Shown here: piece after piece, positions 17,695-25,946 of the stretch
Numbering within the stretch: the stretch's first letter is position 1
Layout of the letters: every line of letters begins with the position of its first letter
Made by a program: the position numbers and the translations under genes
Notes under the pieces: model-generated
What the model was told of the DNA's origin: nothing
Database searches by the model: none
Seen by the model: only the letters and a program-made list of their open reading frames with translations
Assembly (NCBI RefSeq): GCF_905220975.1
Contig: NZ_CAJNBK010000017.1
Span: 1-64,000 of the forward strand
Direction of reading: 5' to 3'
Length of the DNA stretch: 64,000 nucleotides
Source of the DNA: Paraburkholderia haematera
GTDB taxonomy: Bacteria > Pseudomonadota > Gammaproteobacteria > Burkholderiales > Burkholderiaceae

Positions 17695-18771
17695 ATGACC
17701 TGCTTTCTAGACGTACCCGCAACCTATCGACTCGTCGCGGACATCGGCGTCCCGCGCTTCCTGAGGGAACTCGCCGACACGATTCGCGCCGATTACCTTC
17801 GATGGCAGGAATTCGACAAATCGCCACGCGTAGCCTGTCATTCGAACGTGGGCGTCATTGAGTTGATGCCCGTCGCGGATTCAAGCCTGTTCGCCTTCAA
17901 GTACGTAAACGGCCATCCCGTCAATGCGGAACGCGGCATCCATACCGTGATGGCTTTTGGCGCGTTGGCGGACGTCGACACGGGCTACCCGACTTTTTTG
18001 TCCGAGTTGACCTTGACGACCGCGTTGCGCACCGCCGCAACGTCGGCGATGGTCGCGAAAGTGCTCGCACGGCCCGACTCTCGCACCATGGCTTTGATCG
18101 GCAACGGGGCACAGAGCGAATTCCAGGCGATCGCCTTCCACACCATCCTCGGCATCGAAGAGATCCGCGTGTTCGACGTCGATCCTCGCGCAACCGACAA
18201 GCTGATTTCCAATCTCGCAGGGTACCCGCAGTTGCGAGTGGTGCGCGCAAGCTCGACGGCTGACGCCGTGCGTGGTGCCGACATCGTCACAACCGTCACT
18301 GCCGATAAGGCGTACGCGACGATCATCACGCCCGACATGATCGATCCGGGCATGCACCTCAACGCAGTCGGAGGCGACTGCCCTGGAAAGACTGAACTGC
18401 ACGCAGACGTGCTGCGCGCGGCGACCGTGTTTGTTGAGTTTGAGCCGCAGACCCGCATCGAAGGGGACATCCAGCAATTGCCAGGTGACTTCCCGGTCAT
18501 CGAATTCTGGCGTGTGCTTCGGGGCGAAGCGGCTGGCCGGGAACGCCCCGACCAGGTCACGGTGTTCGACTCGGTGGGCTTCGCGCTCGAAGATTATTCC
18601 GCGCTCCGCCATCTGCATAGTCTCGCGCAGAGCCGGAAAGTCGGCACACAGGTCGCTTTGATACCGCCTTCTGTCGACCCCAAGAACCTGTTCGATACGC
18701 TGGCCAGACCGAACGTGCCCGCGGACGACTCAATTGCGCCCAATAACGAGGCCATGGCACTGAGCCAATAA
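17695..18771 (+). CDS. ornithine cyclodeaminase-family enzyme
   Basis: A 358-residue NAD-dependent enzyme of the ornithine cyclodeaminase/mu-crystallin family, which would convert L-ornithine to L-proline and ammonia. The NAD motif is MALIGNGAQSEFQ, and the substrate side shows FAFKYVNGHPVN with the expected Lys and MHLNAVGGDCPGKTEL with the catalytic Asp. I prefer ATG 17695, with GGGAGA 7 bp before it, to a GTG 60 bp upstream. Its length is typical of the longer proteobacterial members. It is followed on the same strand by a CtlX-type hydrolase, which suggests an arginine/citrulline to proline route. Confidence 0.88.
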   Translation: MTCFLDVPATYRLVADIGVPRFLRELADTIRADYLRWQEFDKSPRVACHSNVGVIELMPVADSSLFAFKYVNGHPVNAERGIHTVMAFGALADVDTGYPTFLSELTLTTALRTAATSAMVAKVLARPDSRTMALIGNGAQSEFQAIAFHTILGIEEIRVFDVDPRATDKLISNLAGYPQLRVVRASSTADAVRGADIVTTVTADKAYATIITPDMIDPGMHLNAVGGDCPGKTELHADVLRAATVFVEFEPQTRIEGDIQQLPGDFPVIEFWRVLRGEAAGRERPDQVTVFDSVGFALEDYSALRHLHSLAQSRKVGTQVALIPPSVDPKNLFDTLARPNVPADDSIAPNNEAMALSQ

Positions 18772-18829
18772 GAAGCGTCGTCGAAACTCGAGACGACATA
18801 CATAACGTACTCGTTCTACCCTCACTGAC

Positions 18830-19759
18830 ATGAGCACTATTTCGATTCAGGCGCCCAGCGCTGTCGTCGTAATCCGGCCGCACTGTTTTCACCCCAATCC
18901 CGAAACGGCGGCTGACAACACCTTTCAGCGGGCCGGGCGCGAGCAGGATCATGCGGCACTTGCCGCCGCTGCGCGAAATGAGGTCACGGCGGCTGCAGCA
19001 GCTTTGGAGAGGGCCGGAATCCGCACCCACGTTTTTGACGATCACGGAGAAAATCAGACGCCCGACTCCGTGTTTCCGAACAACTGGCTCTCAACCCATG
19101 CAGGCGGTCATATCGCGCTCTATCCGATGCATTGCGCGAACCGTCGGCGCGAGCGACGTGCCGATGTCGTCGAGATGCTCAAAGCGGAATATCGTGTCCA
19201 GGACGTGATTGATTACTCAGGTCTCGAATACGACGGTGTTTTCCTCGAGGGCACTGGCGCCATGGTACTCGACCACGTCGCACGCGTCGCCTACACCGCG
19301 CGTTCGCGTCGCGCCAACCCCGTTGCCCTGGAGCGCTTCTGTACGCATTTCAACTTCGAGCCCATGTGTTTCGACACGGCTGATCGCTCCGGCCGTGCCG
19401 TGTACCACACCAACGTCATGATGAGCATCGGCACCGAATTTGCACTGGTGGGACTCGAGTTGATTTCCGATGCGTCGCGCCGCGAGGAAGTTCAGCGGCG
19501 ACTGCTCGAAAGTGGACGGACCGTGATCGCACTCGATCACGAACAGATCGAAAGCTTTGCCGGCAACGCACTCGAACTCACCGGAGGCAACGGTCGTGTG
19601 CTTGCGTTGTCCGAACGCGCGGCTGAAAGTCTGAGACCGCCACAACGCGCACAGCTTGAGCGATCCGCGCGCCTCCTGCCACTTCATGTGCCCACCATTG
19701 AAATGGCCGGCGGCTCTGTGCGCTGCATGCTTGCCGGCATCCATCTCGCGCGACGCTAA
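18830..19759 (+). CDS. ctlX: CtlX-type amidinotransferase-fold hydrolase
   Basis: A 309-residue protein of the guanidino-group-modifying superfamily (arginine deiminase fold). Markers are TPDSVFPNNWLSTH, EYDGVFLEGTGAMVLDH, the catalytic His in VYHTNVMMSIG and the nucleophile Cys near the C-terminus in GGSVRCMLAGIH. Relatives next to ornithine cyclodeaminase genes are named citrulline-utilisation hydrolase CtlX and would yield ornithine from citrulline. The neighbouring cyclodeaminase could then form proline. The name is given from family resemblance and context; a dimethylarginine-hydrolase-like activity is the main alternative. Confidence 0.8.
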   Translation: MSTISIQAPSAVVVIRPHCFHPNPETAADNTFQRAGREQDHAALAAAARNEVTAAAAALERAGIRTHVFDDHGENQTPDSVFPNNWLSTHAGGHIALYPMHCANRRRERRADVVEMLKAEYRVQDVIDYSGLEYDGVFLEGTGAMVLDHVARVAYTARSRRANPVALERFCTHFNFEPMCFDTADRSGRAVYHTNVMMSIGTEFALVGLELISDASRREEVQRRLLESGRTVIALDHEQIESFAGNALELTGGNGRVLALSERAAESLRPPQRAQLERSARLLPLHVPTIEMAGGSVRCMLAGIHLARR

Positions 19760-19826
19760 CGCGTGTAACCGACCCTCCCTAAATGCAGCGTTTCACCTAC
19801 AACATCCGATAACCGGAGAGGGACAC

Positions 19827-20972
19827 ATGCGACATTCACTCAACAAACGTGCCCAGTTCACGATCTCCGCCGTGCTTTGCGTCACGTCACCATGCGTCGC
19901 ACGGGCGGCCCCAGACAACATCGTCGTGAAGATCGGGCATGCAGCGCCGCTGACCGGCGGCAGCGCACACTTGGGAAAGGACGATGAAAACGGCGCTCGC
20001 CTGGCAATTGAAGAGATCAATGCCGCGGGGCTAACCGTCGGCGGCAAGAACGTCATGCTTGAACTTCTGTCGGAGGACGATGCGGGCGATCCGCGCCAGG
20101 CGACTCAGGTTGCACAGAAGCTGGTGGATGACAAGGCCGTTCCTGTCATCGGGCATTTGAACTCCGGCACGTCGATTCCCGCCTCGCGAATCTACAACGA
20201 CGCGGGCATCGTTGAGATATCACCGTCGGCGACGAATCCGACTTACACGAAGCAAGGCTTCAAAACCACCTACCGGTTAGTTGCAACCGATGCACAGCAA
20301 GGTCCGGTGCTCGCCGACTATGCATCGAAGGTGCTGAAGGCAAAGACCGTTGCGATCATCGACGACTCCACCGCGTACGGCCAAGGACTTGCAAACGAGT
20401 TCGAAAAGCGGGCGAAAGCAGTCGGTCTCACCGTTGTCTCGCACGATGCCGCAACGGACAAGTCGATCGACTTCCGGGGCATCCTGACAAAGATCAAGGG
20501 TGAGCGCCCGGACGTCATCATGTACGGAGGCATGGATGCGACGGGCGGCCCGTTTGCCAAACAGGCCACGCAGCTGGCAATACCCGCGAAGATACTCGCG
20601 GGCGACGGAGTATGCACGCCCAAGGTAGCCGGACTCGCCGGCACTGCAAGCAAAAACATCATCTGCTCGATCGCCGGCCTGCCGCTCGAAAAGATGGAGC
20701 GAGGCAAGGATTTCGAGAAGCGGTATGTGGCACGTTTCAACAAACCCATCGAAGTCTACGCCCCGTTCACCTATGACGCGGTGTACATCATCGTGGACGC
20801 GATGAAACGCTCGGGGTCGATTCGGGCCAAAGATATTCTCGCGGCAATGCCATCCACTTCGTACACCGGATCATTGGGCCGACCCGGTTTGATGCCCAAG
20901 GCGACCTCAAACAAAGCGCGATATCTCTCTATCAGTACGTCGACGGAAAACGGAGTTTGCTCGACGTTGTAA
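19827..20972 (+). CDS. branched-chain/amino-acid ABC transporter binding protein, 3'-frameshifted
   Basis: A periplasmic LivK-type binding protein. A signal peptide occupies about residues 1-27 (TISAVLCVTSPCVARAAP), followed by the two-lobed domain (IKIGHAAPLTGG-like start, INAAGLTVGGKNV). GGAGAG lies 8 bp before ATG 19827. After SYTG near 20870 one base is missing: the family ending (IIGPTRFDAQGDLKQ to DGKRSLLDVVKM) continues in the next frame and stops at TGA 20978-20980. The present frame ends at 20972 with a foreign tail of about 34 residues. No cognate permease or ATPase genes follow, so it is an orphan and may be nonfunctional. Confidence 0.8.
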   Translation: MRHSLNKRAQFTISAVLCVTSPCVARAAPDNIVVKIGHAAPLTGGSAHLGKDDENGARLAIEEINAAGLTVGGKNVMLELLSEDDAGDPRQATQVAQKLVDDKAVPVIGHLNSGTSIPASRIYNDAGIVEISPSATNPTYTKQGFKTTYRLVATDAQQGPVLADYASKVLKAKTVAIIDDSTAYGQGLANEFEKRAKAVGLTVVSHDAATDKSIDFRGILTKIKGERPDVIMYGGMDATGGPFAKQATQLAIPAKILAGDGVCTPKVAGLAGTASKNIICSIAGLPLEKMERGKDFEKRYVARFNKPIEVYAPFTYDAVYIIVDAMKRSGSIRAKDILAAMPSTSYTGSLGRPGLMPKATSNKARYLSISTSTENGVCSTL

Positions 20973-21166
20973 AAATGTGAACGTCGGGCAGCGTGCTTCA
21001 GATGCGTGCGTGAGGTGTGTGACGTCGCTGGCAGATTGGACAGTTTCGGCGAGCAGAACGAGAGAAGTCTGTGCGCCCTCGAAGCGACCCAGCATGGCAA
21101 AATTTCAGCACCGTGCGGCACCCGCTGCGCGGCCGTATCGGCCGGCAGCCGACGGCCGGACGATAG

Positions 21167-21541
21167 ATGACCGAATCGAGCGCTACCGCAGAAATGAGCG
21201 ACTCAATATTCGAACATGAGATGTTCGATGCTGGAAACATAAAATCCGGATATATGCTCGAGGCGATCCGTCACATCGAAGCGACCTGGGCCTTTTCGTC
21301 CTCAGACATTGCTGAAGAGCTTCACCGCATGGAAACCGAATGTCTCGTTCTTCGACGATCCGGTTTCGGTGGCGATGTTGGTGAATACTGGGAAGCGACC
21401 TTGGCCGGCAGGGTCGCACGCGAAATACGCTGGCAACAACGTGGAATGCGCACCCCGCGCTTTCGGCACAAACAGCCCCTGCTGAGGCCCTGGTCATCGC
21501 CGTGGTGGCGAGTGGCGGCAGCCTGGACGACGCCGAAGTGA
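21167..21541 (+). pseudogene. N-terminal part of a split, unrecognised protein
   Basis: Starts at ATG 21167 (MTESSATAEMSDS) and reads as a soluble helical segment up to about EYWEATLAGRVAREIRW, after which composition worsens. The following gene is in another frame, and that frame carries protein-like sequence (NTLATTWNAHPALSAQ) upstream of its first start codon. The simplest reading is one gene broken by a frameshift between about 21385 and 21430. Two short overlapping genes are the alternative. No family was recognised. Confidence 0.45.
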
Positions 21542-22266
21542 CTGCTGGCCTCGATGCGGAAGCATTGGCCGTGTACCTGGCTCGTCTCGGTGAAAAAGTT
21601 TGTGAAACGACACCGGAGGCACTGATCGCGCGCGGCTTTATTCAGCGCGAGGACGGGGACATATTCGGCTGGCCATTCCGCTTAATGGTGACTGCTGACG
21701 GACGTCACCAGTACGCACACGACGTGGTGCCACAGCTCACGCTTCAGCCTCCAGCGACCATTCTCGCGCCCAACCAATCCGATCCGTTGCCATTTGATGA
21801 CCTCGGTCTCGATCCGATCCTCGCCGATAACCTTCGGTATCGCTGGGAAGAAGCAGAAAAATGCGCGGGAGCACGTGCATGGCTCGCGGCCACCGCATTG
21901 TATGGTTCAATTCTAGAAGTTGTACTGCCAAGCTGGCTTGCGCGGGATGTTGAGCGCGCTATGGCTACGTGCGCGGCGCCACAGGACCGGAAAAATCAGG
22001 TGCGCCCCCTCGAAGCCTGGTCGCCAGCGCCGCTGATTAGCGTCGCGGTGGAACTCGGATACATCGACGGAAGTCTCGGACGACACGCCCATGCCCTGCG
22101 CGAGTCACGCAACATGATTCATCCGGATCGGCAGATCCGCGAGCGTAGTACGCCGGATGGAGGCACCACCGCGATATCAAAACAGGTTGTGCAGGCCGTA
22201 CTGGACACGCTGGCTCGTAAGACACGAGCGTGCGAGATTTCGAACAGCCTCGTCAGCAAAGCGTAA
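21502..22266 (+). CDS. hypothetical protein with HEPN-like RNxIHP motif (probable C-terminal part of a split gene)
   Basis: A 254-residue soluble protein beginning at GTG 21502, although the reading frame is protein-like from about 21385. The C-terminal helical half (YRWEEAEKCAGARAWLAATA onward) ends in ALRESRNMIHPDRQI, where Arg203-Asn204 precede His207-Pro208. The R-D/E-x-R-N-x-I-H-P pattern is common in HEPN-like and abortive-infection-type helical domains. I do not recognise the N-terminal region. It has no clear partner; a small gene on the opposite strand and an IS110 element follow. Confidence 0.55.
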   Translation: MVASGGSLDDAEVTAGLDAEALAVYLARLGEKVCETTPEALIARGFIQREDGDIFGWPFRLMVTADGRHQYAHDVVPQLTLQPPATILAPNQSDPLPFDDLGLDPILADNLRYRWEEAEKCAGARAWLAATALYGSILEVVLPSWLARDVERAMATCAAPQDRKNQVRPLEAWSPAPLISVAVELGYIDGSLGRHAHALRESRNMIHPDRQIRERSTPDGGTTAISKQVVQAVLDTLARKTRACEISNSLVSKA

Positions 22267-22308
22267 TTCGACCGATGTCCGCTATTCCAGGCGCGCGTCA
22301 TGCCCATC

Positions 22309-22542
22309 TCAGCCATAGTCGGGCGATTCCGTATCATACCCATCCAGAACCACGCGAAAATTCGCCAATTCATTCAGGCTTTCCTGAAACGGACGATCGA
22401 GGTATGCCGCAACTCCGTCAGACGTCAGCCATTTCGCTTCCTCCAGTTTCAGTTGATCCGCCGCACTCTCCCCGGTCCCCATTTTCTCCAATCCGTCCCA
22501 AGCTTGCACTAGCTCTGCCTTTGCAGCCTGATAGGCCGACAT
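22309..22542 (-). CDS. small hypothetical protein, probably N-terminally extended or truncated
   Basis: The frame from ATG 22542 encodes 77 residues of acidic, soluble character. The same frame is open and protein-like further upstream to about 22640 (FRWTIGFRQWRAARDKPKFDLFEGCMSAYQ), but no ATG, GTG or TTG with a ribosome-binding site is found there. The true N-terminus may have been lost to rearrangement near the IS110 element. Function unknown. Confidence 0.45.
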   Translation of the reverse strand: MSAYQAAKAELVQAWDGLEKMGTGESAADQLKLEEAKWLTSDGVAAYLDRPFQESLNELANFRVVLDGYDTESPDYG

Positions 22543-22642
22543 GCAGCCCTCAAACAGATCGAATTTCGGCTTGTCGCGCGCAGCCCGCCATTGCCGAAAC
22601 CCAATGGTCCAGCGAAACTGTACCTGTCGACTGCCTGCTACA

Positions 22643-23074
22643 TGCCTGAGGTAACGGCACCGCGATTTAACCTACCGCGCAGGCGGGTAGCAAGTGCCTC
22701 CCGAGCAGTCGCTGGTAACCACATCCGGCAGATCCTCGCGTCACAAAGCGCGCAGCAGACGTCGAAGCCCGTGGTGTTAGGGGTTGACGTACTTTTCGTG
22801 CATGTATGGACCCGGCGCCTTTTGCAACCTTCTTGTTCGTGATGTCGAAACGGGCTGCATGCATGTATCCGGCTTGCAATTGGACGATAGCCGAAGCACG
22901 CCCGCAGCCTTGATGAGATCCGCGCACCCTGTCCTTAGCAAAATCGCGGCTTGCCTAAAAGAGCAGCCGGCACGAAAAACAGGCTTCAGGATGCTGGTTC
23001 AACCAATTTCGTCATCGCTTTTGAGAAGCTTCGCAAACCAACGCTGGTGGTACTCTCCTCTGAAAACTGTTTGC
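22643..23074. other. 432-bp stretch, includes the 3' flank of the IS110 element
   Basis: No convincing gene. Short frames on both strands have no recognisable family. The part nearest 23074 must contain the terminal non-coding end of the IS110-type element; in IS1111-like members this end carries the guide RNA. I could not place the element boundary. Confidence 0.35.
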
Positions 23075-24055
23075 CTACGCCGTGGTGCCCGGCGAAACAT
23101 AACTGGCTTCGCCGCTGAGCAGCGCCTGGATGATTCGCGCGTTCTTGTTGGCCAGTGCGACCGCAGTGCAATTGTGTCCGCGTCGGGCGATCATCTGTTG
23201 CAGCCAAACGCTATGTGGATCGGTTTTAACCTTCACATACCTCAGGATTGCGCGAGCGCCATGGATCAACAGCGTGCGCAGGTAGGTGTCACCGCGCCGA
23301 CTGATCCCCTGCAGCCGTGACTTGCCGCCCGAGGAATACTGGCGCGGCACCAGACCGAGCCACGCCGCAAGATGCCGGCCATTCCTGAATTGCGTGGCAT
23401 TGCCGACGGCACCGACGACTGCCGTGGCGGTAATGGGACCGATGCCCGGGACGGCAGCAATCTTCTTGCATAACGTGGAATGCTTCATGAAGGTCTGGAT
23501 CGACGTGTCGATGAGATGAATGCGCTCTTCAATCGCAGTCAGTTCGTCGGCGCTCGTTCGCAGCAGTTCCGGAATTGCACGTTTGAAGGCTTCCGGCGAC
23601 CGTGAGATGGTGAGCCCGCGCTCTCCGAGCAGGCCACGCTTCTGGTTGATCAGCGCGGTGCGGTGGCGAATCAGGATGGCGCGCATGCGGTGCGCGGCCA
23701 GGATATCCTGCTGTTCGACCGATTTGACGGTCACGAAGCGCATGGTAGGCCGGCTCGCGGCTTCCACAATTGCCTCTGCATCGTTGCGATAGCTCTTGTT
23801 GGTCTTGACGAACGGCGTCACGTACTGCGGGCTGATCAGGCGGACCTCGATGCCCAGAGACTGGAAACGCCGTGCCCAGTGATGAGCGGTGCCGCACGCC
23901 TCCATCACGACCACTCCGGGCGCGAGTGTGCGCACTGCTTCGAACAGCGACCCACGCGATACCTTCGCCCGGTGCACTGCTCGTCCGCGACGATCGGCCC
24001 CGTGGAGCTGGAATACCTGTTTGGCGAGATCAATGCCGAGAATATAGATTTCCAT
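23075..24055 (-). mobile_element. IS110-family (IS1111-like) transposase with a lost catalytic Asp
   Basis: A 326-residue DEDD recombinase. The RuvC-like N-terminal domain shows Asp9 (ILGIDLAK), the Glu motif MEACGTAHHWARRF and a third acidic cluster. The C-terminal domain has the IS1111-type stretch AAWLGLVPRQYSSGGKSRLQ and the conserved region around the catalytic Ser. The acidic cluster normally reads K-[ND/SD]-x-x-D-A-E-A, but here it is KSYRNDAEA: codon TAT at 23789-23791 gives Tyr where GAT would give the family Asp. The protein is otherwise full length. Elements of this kind encode a guide (bridge) RNA in a non-coding end and lack ordinary inverted repeats. Confidence 0.85.
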
Positions 24056-24270
24056 GATGAACCTCCATCCAGACGTCCGGTTGAGTCCGTCAGTGTCCCC
24101 CGAAGGGAGGCGTCGGGTCCATCTCAGTAATTTCTGGCGGTTTGTTTCCAGAAATCCTTATCGATCAACGATTTGTGCATCCGTCTATTGCGCGAAAGCC
24201 GTGCGTCGCAAAGCCTTGCTGCGAGCGGCTCTGCGTGCGGCCACCGCCAGATCTTGCACGAATCGCACGA
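24056..24270. other. 215-bp non-coding flank of IS110 up to the GTPase fragment
   Basis: This lies between the transposase start and the point where the GTPase gene loses similarity (about 24276), so it probably represents one complete non-coding end of the element. It is long enough to hold a guide-RNA gene, which in IS110-group elements lies on this side and in IS1111-group elements on the other. No gene is visible. Confidence 0.35.
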
Positions 24271-24525
24271 TTACCCCAACCAGCGCACGCCGTGATGCAT
24301 ACTGTCGGCTAGGCTCACGGTCTCGCGCTTGTCGGCGACAGGAAAGATGTCCAGGCCGATCAGTTCATTGAGCAACCGGCTTTTGCCGTGGTTGTATTTT
24401 CCGACCACCGTAACGACAGACATCCCGCCAGCATTCAACACTTGCAGGCGGGCCAGATCGACGGCGCAATGCGGCAGAACGGCCACCATATCTTTCGCAG
24501 TCTGAATGAACTCGTCGCGGTACAC
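24271..24525 (-). pseudogene. P-loop GTPase (dynamin-like) N-terminal fragment
   Basis: An 84-residue stub starting at ATG 24525. A helical lead of about 35 residues precedes a clear Walker A loop, GKYNHGKS at residues 42-49, and a switch-I-like segment (DKRETVSLADS). The sequence ends at GVRWLG before the expected DxPG motif, exactly where IS110-flanking DNA begins. The spacing and the SVVTVVGKYNHGKSRLLNELIG context match dynamin-like or ribosome-binding GTPases that often belong to stress or defence loci. It is truncated and presumably inactive. The rest of the gene is not found elsewhere in the window. Confidence 0.65.
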
Positions 24526-24576
24526 CCTTCGCTCCTTACATCGAGGAACGCGCTTATCGGAGAGTCACATAACAGC

Positions 24577-24603
24577 GCGGCGGCGACGCCTGGTCGCCGC
24601 CGC
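24577..24603 (-). terminator. terminator-like hairpin after catA
   Basis: A perfect 11-bp stem (GCGGCGGCGAC / GTCGCCGCCGC) with a 5-nt loop lies 11 bp beyond the catA stop codon. There is no strong T-run on either strand, so it may act as an RNA-stabilising 3' hairpin or a factor-assisted terminator for the catBCA transcript. Confidence 0.55.
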
Positions 24604-24614
24604 TCCCCTCAATA

Positions 24615-25550
24615 TTAAGCGGTAGCAGATGCGCGCAGACGGCTCACAAGCTGGTTATCCTTACCCTCGACCAGACGCGTCAGCGCGATGTTGAACTCGA
24701 TTTCCTTATATGCGTCCGCCTTCAGGCCCAACTCCGTGCCACCGGTCTTCTCGACCACGTGCGGAATCAGATCTTCGCGCGTAGCATAAGCGAAGTCGTC
24801 CCAGATCAGCGGATCGCCCTCGATGTTGATTTGGGTGGTGAGCTTGCGGTGATTGTCGCTGACAACGAAAAAGTGAACATGGGCCGGACGATTGCCATGC
24901 CGGCCGAGTACGTTCAACAGTTGTTGAGTCGCACCGTGCGGCGGACAGCCGTAACCCACCGGCATCAGTGTCCGAAACTCATACTGGCCATCGGCGCCCG
25001 TCTTCACCGCACCGCGAAGATTGAAGTCGCTCTGTGCGCCTGTCGGATCGAAGTGCGAATAAAAGCCCTTTGAATTGGCGTGCCAGCATTCGACCACGGC
25101 ATCGGCCACCGGCGCGCCGTCTGGACCCGTCACCGTACCGCGGATAACGAGCGGACCCGCATCCTCATCCGCATTGATGTCGATTTTGGCAACGCCGTCG
25201 TGCACCGGCGCACCGGCCACGTACAACGGGCCTTCAATAGTGCGCGGCGTGCCGCCGTCGATCTCCGCGGCCTTGTCTGCGGCATCCATGCGAATGTCGA
25301 GATACTTCTCCACCCCGAGGCCGGCCGCGAGCAGGGCCGCTTCACCGTCCTGCCCCAGCTTGTTGAAGTAATTCACGCCGGCCCAGATTTCGTCGGGCGT
25401 CATATCGAGGTCGTCAACGGCCTTGAAAAGATCGCTCAAGAGGCGCTGGGTAATCTGTTTGGTACGGGCATTGCCACCCTCGCTGCCAGCATTGGCAGCG
25501 GCTTTCAACAGGTCCTGGACTTCCTGTGTCTGGAATACTTTGACGCTCAC
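24615..25550 (-). CDS. catA: catechol 1,2-dioxygenase
   Basis: A 311-residue intradiol dioxygenase that opens catechol to cis,cis-muconate with non-haem Fe(III). The iron ligands are visible: Tyr in IEGPLYVAGAP, Tyr in MPVGYGCPPHG, and two His in NRPAHVHFFV. The N-terminal helical dimerisation domain covers about residues 1-100. The frame opens further upstream, but GTG 25550 (VSVKVFQTQEVQDLL) matches the family N-terminus and has GGAG about 10 bp before it. It is the last gene of catB-catC-catA, 77 bp after catC. Downstream steps (enol-lactone hydrolase, oxoadipate enzymes) are not in the window. Confidence 0.95.
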   Translation of the reverse strand: MSVKVFQTQEVQDLLKAAANAGSEGGNARTKQITQRLLSDLFKAVDDLDMTPDEIWAGVNYFNKLGQDGEAALLAAGLGVEKYLDIRMDAADKAAEIDGGTPRTIEGPLYVAGAPVHDGVAKIDINADEDAGPLVIRGTVTGPDGAPVADAVVECWHANSKGFYSHFDPTGAQSDFNLRGAVKTGADGQYEFRTLMPVGYGCPPHGATQQLLNVLGRHGNRPAHVHFFVVSDNHRKLTTQINIEGDPLIWDDFAYATREDLIPHVVEKTGGTELGLKADAYKEIEFNIALTRLVEGKDNQLVSRLRASATA

Positions 25551-25627
25551 GATTTTTGTCTCCACTTGGTATTGGGGGAAAAAACTCAGGGTGCGCTGGT
25601 TTGATTTAAACGCCCTGTCAACCGAAC

Positions 25628-25918
25628 TCATGCGTCGCCATCACGAACCGACGACGGGTGACGGCACAATGGCGTCACCGAAATTTTCATGTAAGGGAAC
25701 AGCGGCAGCGCAGTGAGAATCTCGTGCAGTTCAGCATTGCTCTCGACATCGAAGATGCTGTAGTTCGCATACTCTCCAACCAGGCGCCAGATGTGGCGCC
25801 ATTTGCCGCTGCGCTGAAGTTCCTGCGAATACGCTTTTTCGCGCAACTTGATTTCGTCGGCGACTGCAGCGGGCATGTCGGCTGGAATGTTCACATCCAT
25901 ACGTACGTGGAGGAGCAT
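25628..25918 (-). CDS. catC: muconolactone delta-isomerase
   Basis: A 96-residue isomerase that converts muconolactone to 3-oxoadipate enol-lactone. Length and the start MLLHVRMDVNIPADM match the family; the conserved KWRHIWRLVGEYANYSIFDV and LPLFPYMKISVTPL segments form the ferredoxin-like fold, which assembles into a decamer. It lies 28 bp downstream of catB and upstream of catA on the same strand. Confidence 0.95.
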   Translation of the reverse strand: MLLHVRMDVNIPADMPAAVADEIKLREKAYSQELQRSGKWRHIWRLVGEYANYSIFDVESNAELHEILTALPLFPYMKISVTPLCRHPSSVRDGDA

Positions 25919-25946
25919 TTTTCTTTTCTCTCGTTGAAGGTTCAGC

